64,000 nt of DNA from CADEED01 sp020442965 (GTDB lineage Bacteria > Pseudomonadota > Gammaproteobacteria > Steroidobacterales > Steroidobacteraceae): contig JAWLAH010000009.1 in assembly GCA_041395525.1 (NCBI GenBank), positions 1 through 64,000 on the forward strand, in the 5' to 3' direction. Each line of letters opens with the position of its first letter. Within the stretch, counting starts at the first letter, position 1. The notes beneath the pieces are model-generated. The model searched no databases, was not told the origin of the DNA, and saw only the letters and a program-made list of their open reading frames with translations. The position numbers and the translations under genes were made by a program. Shown in pieces: positions 1 through 8,911 of the stretch.

Positions 1-137
1 CGCTGCAGAACGCTGCGTCAATTGCGGGTCTGCTGCTGACGACCGAGGTGATGATCGCCGAGGCGCCCAAGGACGATGACCACAGCCATGCTCCGATGCC
101 GGGCGGCATGGGCGGCATGGGCGGCATGGATATGTAA
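1..137 (+). CDS. groL: Chaperonin GroEL, C-terminal end (partial)
   Basis: Only the last 44 codons are inside the window, ending with TAA at 135-137. The readable end contains LLLTTEV and finishes in a Met/Gly-rich tail with three GGM repeats, MPGGMGGMGGMDM. That tail is the disordered C-terminus of bacterial GroEL, the 60-kDa subunit of the cytoplasmic ATP-driven folding chamber that works with GroES. An acidic/His patch (DDDHSH) precedes the tail. The rest of the gene and any groES lie to the left of the window. A strong terminator follows about 30 nt downstream, so this is the end of a transcription unit. Confidence 0.95.
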   Translation, partial: LQNAASIAGLLLTTEVMIAEAPKDDDHSHAPMPGGMGGMGGMDM

Positions 138-167
138 GGTAACCGCCTTACAGTTCCAATGCGAACC

Positions 168-202
168 AAAGCCCCGGGAGGAAACTTCCGGGGCTTTTTC
201 GT
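168..202 (+). terminator. Rho-independent terminator after groL
   Basis: AAAGCCCCGG pairs with CCGGGGCTTT across a 12-nt loop and is followed by TTTTT and a T-rich stretch. This is a textbook intrinsic terminator 30 nt after the groL stop codon. Confidence 0.92.
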
Positions 203-262
203 TATTTTCTGCAGTGTGGCCGATGTCCGGCAATCGGCGAGGCGGCAGGGTAAATTAGTTGA

Positions 263-3061
263 ATGAAGGTTCTGTTAGTGATCGCCGGCGCGCTGGTCGG
301 GATGTCCCTGGCATCGAGCGGCCATGTCCTGTTTGGTCTCGGTATCGGTGCTGCCGTAGCCTTGCTATTCAACGGGCTGACAACCCTGCGCAAGCAGGTG
401 ACTGAGCTCGAATTGCGGTTGTACAAGGCGGAGCGGAGTCGCCCGACGGCGTCGACTGCTCCAGCTCCGATCGCTCCGCGTGATGTGGCAGCGGATCCTG
501 CGCGTGAGGCCGCGCCCGACGTTGTCGCTCAACGGAGCACACCACCAAGTGCTGCGTCGCCATCGCCACCGCCACCGCCACCGCCACCGCCATCGCCAAC
601 GCCAGTTGGCCAACCCGCCGCAGCTGCTGCGCAATCGCGTCACGCGCCGATCTCGCCAAGTGAACCCGTCGTCGTGCACGTGGCCCAACCGGCGCGCGAG
701 TCCTTTTTGGTCGGTGCGATTCGCGCGTACTTTACGGGCGGCAATACGCTGGTCCGTGTAGGGGTGGTCGTGCTGTTCCTGGGCGTTGCCTTTCTGCTGC
801 GCTACGTCGCCGAGCACAGCAACATTCCAATGGAAGTGCGCCTGACAGGCGTCGCGCTCGGTGCAATCGTAATGCTCGTCGTGGGCTGGCGGCTGCGCGC
901 CGCGCGACCCGGTTATGCCCTGGCGATGCAGGGCGGGGCGGTCGCGATTCTCTACCTCACGGTATTCGTCGCTCTGCGGTTGTATGCTTTGCTGCCGGCG
1001 TCGCTGGCGTTTCTGTTGTTAGTCGCGATTACGGCGTTTGCGACCGTATTGGCGGTCGCACAAAATTCCATGGCATTTGCGATTTTCGCTTTCGCGGGCG
1101 GATTCCTGGCGCCAGTGCTCACCTCCACGGGTCAGGGCAATCACGTCGTGCTGTTCAGCTACTACGTGGTTTTGAACGCCGGTATCGTGGCGATCGCCTG
1201 GTTCAAGGCGTGGCGACCGCTCGTTCTGGTCGGCTTCCTGTTCACTTTCGTCATCGCGACTGCTTGGGGAGTGTTGCGGTACCAGGACGCGTTCTTTAGC
1301 TCGACCGAACCATTCCTGGTCGTGTTCTTTCTGTTCTACGTTGCGTTGGCCGTATTGTTTGCGCTGCGACAAGCGCCCGATCTCAAGGGCTATGTCGACG
1401 GCACGATCGTATTCGGTACACCCGTCGCCGCGTTCGGGCTGCAATCGGGCATGCTCGACGATCAGCGCTACCTACTCGCCTTCAGCGCGCTAGGAATCGG
1501 AGTACTCTACATCGGGCTTGCAGCTGTGTTGTGGCGACGCCATCGCAATTCTTTACGACTACTCGTCGAATCGTTCGTTGCGCTCGGCGTGGCGTTTGCA
1601 ACGCTGGCTGTCCCACTTGCGCTCGACGGGCGCTGGACGGCCGCAACCTGGGCGCTCGAGGGTGCCGCGCTCGTGTGGGTGGGCTGTCGGCAGAATCGGC
1701 GGTTGCCGCGTGCGGCGGGCATCCTGCTGCAGCTCGGTGCCGGCATCATCTTTTGGCGCGACATGCAGCTTGCGCCGCCAGGTCTGCCGCTGTTGAACAA
1801 CGGCTTCCTGGGCGGCGCGATGGTGGCACTCGCAGCGATCCTTTCGACGCTCAAGCTTGCGCGAGTCCGCGACAAGCTCGCCGATTACGAGCAGGTTGCT
1901 GTGCCGCTGGTGTTCGTGTGGGGAGTTGTCTGGTGGTTGGTAGCCGGCTTGCTCGAAATTGATCGGCAGGTGCCCGCGCCCTTCGAGCTGGCCGCCGCTC
2001 TGCTCTTCCTGGCGCTCAGCGCCTGGCTATTTCATTGGCTACGCCACGCGCGGGCGCTCGAGATGGCACGTTGGCCCGCACTCGCGCTACCGATTGGCAT
2101 GCTCAGCATTCTGTTGCTCTTGTTGGGTGAATCCGGCCATCCCTTCGGTGCCGGCGGTTGGCTGGCGTGGCCGGTCGCGTTTGCCGTGCAGTACTTCTTG
2201 CTTCGCTGGAACGCCGATGTCAATGACGATGGCAACGACGATGCACTGATCTGCCAGATGTTGCACATGGCGACCGCTTGGTTGTTAGTGTCAGTTCTGA
2301 CGTTCGAGGCTGTCTGGCAGGTCGGACACTGGGTTGGCGAAGGGCTCGCCTGGCAGAGCGTTACGTGGGTATTGCTGCCGCTCGGCGCTTTGTGGTTGCT
2401 GCCGCTCATGCTCGCGCAAATTACCTGGCCCTTGCAGCGTCACGCGCGGACTTACAAATTGTTCTACGGCGGTGGTGTGGCGCTCTATATTGCGTCTTGG
2501 CTGCTGAGTGCCAACATGTCCGACACCGGTAACGCGCATCCGTTGCCCTACGTGCCGCTCTTGAATCCGCTCGACATCGTTTCGGGACTGAGCGTACTTG
2601 CGCTCGTTCGATACTGGTTGTGGCTGCGTCGGACCGAAGTAGCGCTTGCAAAAGAATTGGATGCCCGAGTCGTCCACGGCATGTTGGCCACACTGGGATT
2701 CGTCTGGTTGAATGGCGCACTGCTGCGCGCTATTCATCATCTAGTCGGTGTGCCTTACACCGCCGAGGCGCTGCTTCGATCCACGATCGTACAGGTTTCA
2801 TTGTCGATCTTCTGGACACTGATCGCGCTCGGCGCCATGTTGATCGCGACGCGCAAGGCGAATCGCCCGATCTGGCTGGTCGGTGCAGGCTTGTTGGCGG
2901 TTGTCATCGTCAAACTGTTCCTCGTCGATTTGTCGAGAATCGGGTCGATCGAACGAATCGTCTCTTTTGTCGTGGTTGGCCTGCTGATTCTGATCGTCGG
3001 GTATTTTTCACCCTTGCCGCCCGAACGCGCCGGAGCGGCGCCGACACCGGAGCGTTCCTGA
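263..3061 (+). CDS. DUF2339 family polytopic membrane protein
   Basis: A 932-residue, very hydrophobic protein. Residues 1-25 form a membrane segment and about 35-60 a charged helix. Roughly 65-150 is a Pro/Ala-rich linker with a run of nine prolines. From about 165 to the end there are some 25 predicted transmembrane segments. Size and layout match DUF2339, a family of large inner-membrane proteins of unknown function. The stop overlaps the start of the DUF3999 gene (TGATG), and DUF2339-DUF3999 is a recurrent pair, so the two are probably translationally coupled and act together in the envelope. No clear Shine-Dalgarno sequence precedes the ATG. Confident in family, not in function. Confidence 0.85.
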   Translation: MKVLLVIAGALVGMSLASSGHVLFGLGIGAAVALLFNGLTTLRKQVTELELRLYKAERSRPTASTAPAPIAPRDVAADPAREAAPDVVAQRSTPPSAASPSPPPPPPPPPSPTPVGQPAAAAAQSRHAPISPSEPVVVHVAQPARESFLVGAIRAYFTGGNTLVRVGVVVLFLGVAFLLRYVAEHSNIPMEVRLTGVALGAIVMLVVGWRLRAARPGYALAMQGGAVAILYLTVFVALRLYALLPASLAFLLLVAITAFATVLAVAQNSMAFAIFAFAGGFLAPVLTSTGQGNHVVLFSYYVVLNAGIVAIAWFKAWRPLVLVGFLFTFVIATAWGVLRYQDAFFSSTEPFLVVFFLFYVALAVLFALRQAPDLKGYVDGTIVFGTPVAAFGLQSGMLDDQRYLLAFSALGIGVLYIGLAAVLWRRHRNSLRLLVESFVALGVAFATLAVPLALDGRWTAATWALEGAALVWVGCRQNRRLPRAAGILLQLGAGIIFWRDMQLAPPGLPLLNNGFLGGAMVALAAILSTLKLARVRDKLADYEQVAVPLVFVWGVVWWLVAGLLEIDRQVPAPFELAAALLFLALSAWLFHWLRHARALEMARWPALALPIGMLSILLLLLGESGHPFGAGGWLAWPVAFAVQYFLLRWNADVNDDGNDDALICQMLHMATAWLLVSVLTFEAVWQVGHWVGEGLAWQSVTWVLLPLGALWLLPLMLAQITWPLQRHARTYKLFYGGGVALYIASWLLSANMSDTGNAHPLPYVPLLNPLDIVSGLSVLALVRYWLWLRRTEVALAKELDARVVHGMLATLGFVWLNGALLRAIHHLVGVPYTAEALLRSTIVQVSLSIFWTLIALGAMLIATRKANRPIWLVGAGLLAVVIVKLFLVDLSRIGSIERIVSFVVVGLLILIVGYFSPLPPERAGAAPTPERS
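565..588 (+). repeat. GCCACC hexamer tandem repeat encoding polyproline
   Basis: Four perfect GCCACC copies, flanked on each side by a GCCATC variant. They encode the proline run in the linker of the DUF2339 protein. Length changes in whole repeat units stay in frame. Confidence 0.8.
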
Positions 3062-4416
3062 TGCCCAGATTCCTGATCGCGATTTGTCTGTCGGTCGTAG
3101 GCGTCTCTGCGCAGGCTGCCGATCTGCGGCCGGACGACTTCGCCTACGGTATGCGCCTGACAACTCAGGGCGCGTCCGTAGCGTATCGAGTGACAATCCC
3201 GGTCGACGTCTACTCGCACACTTCGAGGCGCAATCTAGGCGACCTGCGCGTTTTCAACGCAAACGATGAGGTTGTGCCGCACGAACTGCGCCGACCGGCC
3301 GAGCTGACAGAAGTCGTACAGGCAGCGGTTGATTTGCCGCTATTTGCGTTGCAGGGCGATCCGCAACGCGCCATCGATTCGCTCCGCGTGACCATAGTGG
3401 CTGGCGATCGCGATGTCAGCGTGCTAACCACCGGCGCGCCAGCGGGCGAGACTGCGATTGCCAGTTACATCGTCAATTCGAAAGCACTGCCGGGGCCGAT
3501 CGAGGCGTTCATTCTCGGCTGGCGTGAATCGCAGGTGCAATACGCGGGTGAAATGAGCGTTGAGGCCAGCGATGATCTCAGCAACTGGCGGCGCGTGGCG
3601 CTCGGCTCGATCGCGAACCTGCGTGCCGGTTCAGAGTCGTTAGTGGAGAACGAGATTCGCATTCCGGCGACGAACTCCAGGTATTATCGGCTCAGTTGGA
3701 TCGATCGGCCGCCGCCGTTCACGCTCATCCGCTTGCAGGCGCGCGCTGCGCGCACCCAACTCGCGCAGCCACGTGAGTTGTATGTTGCAGACGGGCTGGC
3801 AGTGCCTGGCGCAGCGGGTGAATTTGATTTTCGACTGCCCGGCAATTTGCCGGTCGATCAGTTCAACGTCGCGTTGCCGGAGCTGAATTCAGTGGCGCGC
3901 GTGACCTTGTCGGTGAGTGAAGCCAACGCGGGCCCTTGGCGACCGATCGCGACGACCTCTGTCTACCGACTCGCATCAGGGACCGGTGAGACACGCAACA
4001 CCGCGCGGAGCGTCGGCTTGATTCAGCGGCCGTACTGGCGCATGCGGGTCGAGCAGCCCGCTGGTGTGCTGGGCAAGCTGGCGCCGCGACTCCAGGTCGG
4101 CTGGGTTCCACACGAGTTGGTGTTCATCGCACGCGGCGAGCCGCCGTTCCGGCTGGCGTACGGTAGTGCGACGGTGGAATCCGCGGAGGTCAGGCTGGCC
4201 GACATCGTGCCAGGATTGGGCCGAGAAATTCCGCTCGCAGTCGTGATCGCCGACCCGGAAGAAGTGCTAGGTGGGCCGGCAAGATTGGTGGCTGCGGCAA
4301 AGCCGTTTGACTGGCGCTCGGCGTTACTGTGGATTTCGTTAGTGCTCGGGGTCTTGCTATTGGGTTGGATGGCCTTTCGCCTGATGCGCGACATGAACCC
4401 ACCTGCCGACGATTGA
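3061..4416 (+). CDS. DUF3999 family exported protein
   Basis: 451 residues starting at the ATG that overlaps the previous stop. Residues 1-19 are a signal peptide ending SAQAA. The exported part is beta-rich (SNWRRVALG, NSRYYRLSW) and resembles discoidin-like beta-sandwich repeats. One transmembrane helix near the C-terminus (WISLVLGVLLLGWMAF) is followed by a short cytoplasmic tail. This is the DUF3999 pattern. The protein is probably anchored in the inner membrane with a large periplasmic part and works with the upstream DUF2339 protein. Function unknown. It converges on the MFS gene with a 7-nt gap. Confidence 0.82.
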   Translation: MPRFLIAICLSVVGVSAQAADLRPDDFAYGMRLTTQGASVAYRVTIPVDVYSHTSRRNLGDLRVFNANDEVVPHELRRPAELTEVVQAAVDLPLFALQGDPQRAIDSLRVTIVAGDRDVSVLTTGAPAGETAIASYIVNSKALPGPIEAFILGWRESQVQYAGEMSVEASDDLSNWRRVALGSIANLRAGSESLVENEIRIPATNSRYYRLSWIDRPPPFTLIRLQARAARTQLAQPRELYVADGLAVPGAAGEFDFRLPGNLPVDQFNVALPELNSVARVTLSVSEANAGPWRPIATTSVYRLASGTGETRNTARSVGLIQRPYWRMRVEQPAGVLGKLAPRLQVGWVPHELVFIARGEPPFRLAYGSATVESAEVRLADIVPGLGREIPLAVVIADPEEVLGGPARLVAAAKPFDWRSALLWISLVLGVLLLGWMAFRLMRDMNPPADD

Positions 4417-4423
4417 GCGTCGA

Positions 4424-5698
4424 TTACTCGTCAGCGACTTCGGCTCCCGATCTGTTATTCGGCAACACGAGTGCGGCGCCGGCCGACACCAATAATAGCG
4501 GCACGATGGCGATCGAGAACGCCCATTGCCAGCCGAGCGCTTCGACGACGAGTGGCACGATCGACGGAAAGACTGCGAATCCCAGTGTGAGAGGGGCCGA
4601 GCCGCACACCGCATAACCTGTCGTACGCATTCGAGTGGGGTAGAGATCGGCGAGCAGCGCGCCGACCACCGCGTTGCTGCCGTAGAAAAATGCGCCGGTG
4701 AGTGCAAAGAATGTAAGGTCCTGCCAGCGCTCTGTCGGTATCCACATCAGGGCGAGCAGTGCGATGGCGCCGAGCGCGCACCAGATGGCAAACGTATTGC
4801 GCCGTGTAAGCAGGTATTCGCCGACCGCGGCGGCGCTGAGATAACCCGCGATCGCGATGCCATTGGAGAGGCCAACCAGTTGCGTTGCCTGGGACGCGGT
4901 GTAGCCACGTACTTCCATGAAGTAGGTTGGAAAGAAGAATGCGGTGCCCGCGTATGCACAACCGAAACTAAAGAACAACACGATCGATGCGATCGAGCGG
5001 ACGCGGTCTTCGGCCGAGAACAGCTCACGGATGAGCGATTGTCTGGGCGCGCGCGCCTGGTTTGGGGTCGCAATGCTGCTGCGCGCGGCCGCGACCGTCT
5101 GGAAGCGCCGACTTTCGGGCATTCGCCAGCCGATGATCAGCGCGATCGGTACCACTGCGAATCCGATCCAGAAGATCGCGCGCCAGCCGCTGGTCTCGAG
5201 CAGCGGCGCGGCGATCAGGGCCGCCAGGAACCAACCGAGCGGGTAGCCACATTGCAGGACGCCCATCAATAGTCCGCGGTGACGGGCGGGGGCCGATTCA
5301 GTGACGTAGGCAGCGGTGATCGGTGCGATACCCGCGGCAAGACCGAAAGCGAGCGCCCGCAGAATAGTTAGCTGCGTAAGATCCGTGACGAGCCCGTGCA
5401 GGCCAACGAACAACGCCGATCCGGCGAGCAGCGCGGTGAGCGTGAATCGTCGTCCGTACCGATCTGCGGCGACGCCGGCCAGCACGACCAGCACGGCCGC
5501 GCTGATGAAGCCGATCGAAAGTATCAGGCCGATACTCTCGAGCCCGAGGCTGAATTCCTGCAGGATCCCTGGTACGGCGTAGCCGAACAGCGATTGGTCC
5601 AGGTTGCTCATCGTCCACGCGAACAGCGAGAACAGCAAGATGGCGACCCAGCCGTTGGTCGGCGCACCGGGTGACGGATTGCCTGTCTTTTGATTCAC
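4424..5698 (-). CDS. MFS transporter
   Basis: 424 residues with about 12 transmembrane helices. The MFS loop motif between TM2 and TM3 is visible (GVAADRYGRRF, about residues 77-87). The N-terminal half shows a typical TM1 with aspartate (SNLDQSLFGYAVPGIL), reminiscent of the aromatic-acid/H+ symporter and sialate-type MFS families, whose TM1 acid is important for transport. Substrate cannot be assigned. The C-terminus is short and polar. The gene stands alone, convergent with the DUF3999 gene and divergent from the fmdB-like gene, with a 155-nt intergenic region carrying both promoters. Confidence 0.85.
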   Translation of the reverse strand: MNQKTGNPSPGAPTNGWVAILLFSLFAWTMSNLDQSLFGYAVPGILQEFSLGLESIGLILSIGFISAAVLVVLAGVAADRYGRRFTLTALLAGSALFVGLHGLVTDLTQLTILRALAFGLAAGIAPITAAYVTESAPARHRGLLMGVLQCGYPLGWFLAALIAAPLLETSGWRAIFWIGFAVVPIALIIGWRMPESRRFQTVAAARSSIATPNQARAPRQSLIRELFSAEDRVRSIASIVLFFSFGCAYAGTAFFFPTYFMEVRGYTASQATQLVGLSNGIAIAGYLSAAAVGEYLLTRRNTFAIWCALGAIALLALMWIPTERWQDLTFFALTGAFFYGSNAVVGALLADLYPTRMRTTGYAVCGSAPLTLGFAVFPSIVPLVVEALGWQWAFSIAIVPLLLVSAGAALVLPNNRSGAEVADE

Positions 5699-5853
5699 GT
5701 TTGAGCCTGTGGTGAATTTAGGTTGCAGCGCGCATGATAAGCCGATGCGCGCCTCGTTTCGTTACCTATCAAGCGCAAAAGACCCGGTTGCGGGTAGTCA
5801 CTGGCCGCTTATAGTTCGTAGACTACGGTGAGGTAGGTTGAGAGCAGAGTCAT

Positions 5854-6186
5854 ATGCCAATCTTCGAGTACCTCTGTGAATCCTGTGGGCATCGCGAAGA
5901 GCTGTTGCAAAAATCGGCAGCGCGCGGCGCCAGAACGTGTCCACAGTGCGACCAACCGCGTTTGGTTAGAGTGCTGTCTTCATCGAGCTTTCAGTTGCGA
6001 GGAACTGGCTGGCGCAAGCCAGCCGCGCAAGCTCGTGCGTCGCGGCCGACCCGAACCGTCGGCCATACGCTGGATTCGGGTGCGCCGCATAGTCATGACC
6101 ACGGTCAGGACACGAGCGGTCACAGCCAGCGGAAATCGCATGGCCATTCACACGACCACCCGCACGGTAACGACCACAAGCACTAG
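5854..6186 (+). CDS. FmdB-family zinc-ribbon protein with His-rich tail
   Basis: 110 residues. The N-terminal 40 residues are the FmdB/CxxC_CxxC_SSSS regulatory domain: MPIFEYLCESCGH, then CPQC about 20 residues on, then LSSSSFQLRGTGW. The four cysteines should bind one zinc. From about residue 65 the protein becomes strongly His-rich (HSHDHGQDTSGHS, HGHSHDHPHGNDHKH), a composition seen in metal-storage or metallochaperone tails and unusual for this family. FmdB proteins are often called regulatory, but the evidence is thin. Gene is monocistronic and convergent with the DsbA-fold gene. Confidence 0.85.
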   Translation: MPIFEYLCESCGHREELLQKSAARGARTCPQCDQPRLVRVLSSSSFQLRGTGWRKPAAQARASRPTRTVGHTLDSGAPHSHDHGQDTSGHSQRKSHGHSHDHPHGNDHKH

Positions 6187-6198
6187 GTTTCTTGGGGT

Positions 6199-6855
6199 TT
6201 ACAGGCGGTCGTGTTCGCCGGGCGCGATGAACGGCCGGTCCGCGGCGCGCATCAGCGCGGACTCGACCAACGGCACCCGGTCGTTGCCGACATACATATC
6301 ACTGCCGACGAACATGGTCGGCGCGGCAAAGCCGCCGCGCGCTAACAACTCGTGCGTGTTGGTTTCGATCGCCGCAGCGGCTGTCGCCGAGTCGGCACGC
6401 TGTTCAAAGTCGACGCCAGTCAGGCCGCAATCAGCTGCGATGCGCAGAACGACCGAGCGCTCGCTGATATCGTGGCCAACCCCGAAGTATGCAGCGAACA
6501 ATGCCTCGACGAACGTTCTACCGCGGCCTGCATCGATGGCGGCGACGATGGCACGTTGCGCGAATTCCATTTCGCCAGGCAAAGAGGATGTCCGCTTGAT
6601 CGATACACCGGCGAATCGTGCCCAGTCGGCAAGGTTCTTGGTGGCGTAGTGTATTCTCGCTGTGACGATAGCGTCAGCGTGGCCGACTTCAGCGTGGAGT
6701 GAGGCACCATCCCAATACAAGGGTTCAGCCATGACGGGTCGATAGCGGACGTTCGCACCTGTGCGCAATGCGGCTTCATTCAGCCGAACGAACGCGAGAT
6801 AGGACCATGGGCAGGCGCTACAAAAGAAGAGCTCGACCGACTGACGGTTGCCCAT
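6199..6855 (-). CDS. DsbA-fold protein, 2-hydroxychromene-2-carboxylate isomerase type
   Basis: 218 residues, thioredoxin-like DsbA/kappa-GST fold. The N-terminus reads VELFFCSACPWSYLAF: the SYLA part is the signature of the 2-hydroxychromene-2-carboxylate isomerase branch, which uses glutathione to isomerise ring-cleavage products of polycyclic aromatics. Here a CSAC pair precedes it, so a thiol-redox role is also possible. The C-terminal region FAAPTMFVGSDMYVGNDRV is typical of the family cis-Pro segment and end. No signal peptide, so cytoplasmic. It is last in a three-gene operon with the cupin and a small basic protein, 12 nt after the cupin stop. Confidence 0.78.
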   Translation of the reverse strand: MGNRQSVELFFCSACPWSYLAFVRLNEAALRTGANVRYRPVMAEPLYWDGASLHAEVGHADAIVTARIHYATKNLADWARFAGVSIKRTSSLPGEMEFAQRAIVAAIDAGRGRTFVEALFAAYFGVGHDISERSVVLRIAADCGLTGVDFEQRADSATAAAAIETNTHELLARGGFAAPTMFVGSDMYVGNDRVPLVESALMRAADRPFIAPGEHDRL

Positions 6856-6867
6856 GCGCCTGCTTAG

Positions 6868-7773
6868 CTATTGACCATCCAGATCCCACGGGCCCGTCGA
6901 CCTGGAGCGAACCGGAATACCGGCGATCACCGGCGCTTGCGTTTTGGGGTCATAGTTGATCGCGTCACCTTCAGCGACGATCCGTTCGTTGATCGTGATC
7001 CAATTGATCAGGCTGCCGTCGAGGCGAAAAACGCCGGTCCAGCCCCGCCGCTCGCCGGCCATGAAGTGGCCATGCTTCACTTTGGCCGGGCGAAAGAAAT
7101 AGGCGCCTGCTTCCAGTGAGCCAAAGTTGTACACCATGTCACCGTCGATGCAATAGGATTCCTCGAACACCGGATGATGCACCATGCGGTCGTCCGACCA
7201 CCCGGGCGGCGCCCAGCAGAGCAACGTCACGAAACCCGAGTTGTTATTGTCGGCTGCCGGTGGATCCGCATAGAGTAATTTCAGCTTGAGGAAACGCTGG
7301 GTATCGCCTTCGTACAGATTCGGCATCCACTCTTGGCGACCCGTATCGACAATCGTTAGCTCGCCAGGTTCGTCGGATGCGGTGTTGCCACCACGCGAGA
7401 CGTGGCGGCTGCGATTCTTGCTCGAAAAGGAGAAACCCCAGTCACCGTACTCACGGAAAATGAGCACATCGGTACCGGCCGCGACTTCCATTGCGGGTAT
7501 TGCAAGCCCCGCTGGGGCGCGGAAATAGGAGCCCTTGGTCAGCAGCCGTTCGCCGAGTTTGACCGTGCCCTGCAGGACATACCATTCCACATCCGCGTGG
7601 TGGTAGCCCGCCGGGCGGCTCCAGGCTTGGTCGAAGATCACGCGGGTCGAGGCGGCACCGTTCTCTTCGTCGTAGGACAGGTTGCGCTGTCGTGCTAGCC
7701 CATTGCCTTTATGCAGCTCGGCGGCGTGCCACACGAGATCTTCCTGCTGAACAAATTCTACGTGCGGCCGCAT
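6868..7773 (-). CDS. Cupin-domain protein (DUF4437-like)
   Basis: 301 residues starting at an ATG preceded by an AGGAGGT Shine-Dalgarno sequence. The frame extends 77 codons further upstream, but that extension overlaps the neighbouring gene and looks non-coding. Two cupin folds are visible. The first has GYHHADVEWYVLQGTV and LLTKGSYFRAPAG, with His and Glu metal-ligand positions. The second has HHPVFEESYCIDGDM and GAYFFRPAKVKHG. Bicupins of this kind bind a divalent metal and are often oxygenases or sugar/aromatic isomerases, but the reaction is not identifiable here. The downstream isomerase-like gene suggests catabolism of a small aromatic or cyclic compound (inference). Confidence 0.75.
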   Translation of the reverse strand: MRPHVEFVQQEDLVWHAAELHKGNGLARQRNLSYDEENGAASTRVIFDQAWSRPAGYHHADVEWYVLQGTVKLGERLLTKGSYFRAPAGLAIPAMEVAAGTDVLIFREYGDWGFSFSSKNRSRHVSRGGNTASDEPGELTIVDTGRQEWMPNLYEGDTQRFLKLKLLYADPPAADNNNSGFVTLLCWAPPGWSDDRMVHHPVFEESYCIDGDMVYNFGSLEAGAYFFRPAKVKHGHFMAGERRGWTGVFRLDGSLINWITINERIVAEGDAINYDPKTQAPVIAGIPVRSRSTGPWDLDGQ

Positions 7774-7799
7774 ACCTACCTCCTGCAGAGTCGTTGGGG

Positions 7800-8111
7800 C
7801 TACTTCTTCGCGCGGGGTTTCTTGTCGCCAGCGCGAGTCTTCTTGCTGCGGGCGCGCGTCTTGGCAGTTTGCGTGTCTCGCATCAGCAAGATGTCGTCCG
7901 TGAGCGCGCGCGTCTGTCGACAAGCCTCGATGAACTCCTCCATCAATTCGCCTGTCACCGGCACTTGGCCAGCCGCAGGTGCTTGCGCTTTCAAGGCTCG
8001 CCAATTCTTGTGTAAGCGCTTCAGGGTCTGATCCATCGCGTTGGTGACGTAGCGCGTATGAAAATCCCAGTCGCCGCGAATGGAGCTGAGATCGACGGTT
8101 GGCTCTGACAT
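7800..8111 (-). CDS. Small conserved hypothetical with Lys/Arg-rich tail
   Basis: 103 residues, ATG preceded by GGAGAG. The first 80 residues are mainly helical and mildly acidic. The last 25 (from about TAKTRARSKK on) are almost entirely Lys, Arg, Ala and Thr, like the tails of histone H1-like or polyphosphate/nucleic-acid binding proteins. It is first in the operon with the cupin (26-nt gap) and the DsbA-fold isomerase. I do not recognise the family. The basic tail suggests binding to nucleic acid or another polyanion. Confidence 0.6.
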   Translation of the reverse strand: MSEPTVDLSSIRGDWDFHTRYVTNAMDQTLKRLHKNWRALKAQAPAAGQVPVTGELMEEFIEACRQTRALTDDILLMRDTQTAKTRARSKKTRAGDKKPRAKK

Positions 8112-8141
8112 CTGAAGACTCTCCTCGACATTGAAGCCGCT

Positions 8142-8911
8142 TTGCGACGATGGCCGTACCGAGACTGCGATCGCGAACCCGCTACGTCAACCTGCGGAAA
8201 GTGCGGATACCGACCGGCGGACAACTTGCGAGAGGGCCGCATCCTGGTAGGACCGTTGTCGGAAGCGTTTCCCTGGACCCGAGCGGAGGTGTCGTTTGCC
8301 AAGACAATCCTCACACCGGGGTTTGTCTTGACGGGGCCGACCGTGGGATTTCTCGCCGATCGCTATGGCGTGCGACGCATCGCTATCAGCTCGCTCGCCA
8401 CTCTGTCGCTTGGGATGTTCGCGATGACGCAGGTCGGTCCAACGGTTCTGTCGTTCTACCTGTTCCTGCTGGCGCTCGCCCGTTGTGGTACGAGGCCACT
8501 CTTCTGGGGGCGTGCTGTGGCTACCTGGTCGATCGATTTCATCCGCCGTACGTCGCGGCCGCATTTTTGATCATGCCAGTGTTGGGTTGTCTGCTCCTTA
8601 TCAGTGGCCCTGCGAGCATGATGACAGTCAAATTCGCGGTAATCTCCATCGGTCTCGCGGCTGGTTCGGAGGTCGACCTGCTGCCATTCTTTACCGCGCG
8701 CTACTTCGGGATCAAGGCCTACGGCAAGCTGTACGGCTGGATGTTTGTGGCTTTCTATGCTGGCGTGGGATTCGGCCCGCCCTTCCTTGGCTACATGTAC
8801 GATCAGCATGGCGGCTATGCCGAAGGCCTGACGTACATCGTGCCCGTGTTGGCACTCGGGGCATTCGCGGTGCTGACATTGGGTCGCTCGCCGCAAGCGC
8901 AGGTTCCCTAG
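8142..8911 (+). pseudogene. Decayed MFS transporter gene
   Basis: Two pieces of one MFS protein lie in different frames. The first (about 8235-8500) reads VGPLSEAFPWTRAEVSFAK and GFLADRYGVRRIAISSLATL, that is TM1-2 loop to TM4. It switches near 8490-8505 into the other frame, which reads GYLVDRFHPPYVAAAFLIM through FGIKAYGKLYGWMFVAFYAG to the stop at 8909-8911, that is TM7 to TM12. TM5, TM6 and the central loop (roughly 150 residues) are missing, and TM1 is unrecognisable. A large out-of-frame internal deletion plus N-terminal decay fits a true pseudogene better than a sequencing slip. The original relatives are oxalate/formate- or monocarboxylate-type MFS carriers. Confidence 0.8.

Noticed and set aside
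365..817. Long antisense open frames across the DUF2339 proline-rich region and many similar ones elsewhere.
   Set aside because: They mirror GC-rich codon structure of the real gene, have Arg/Trp- or Arg/Ser-rich products, and lack family signatures.
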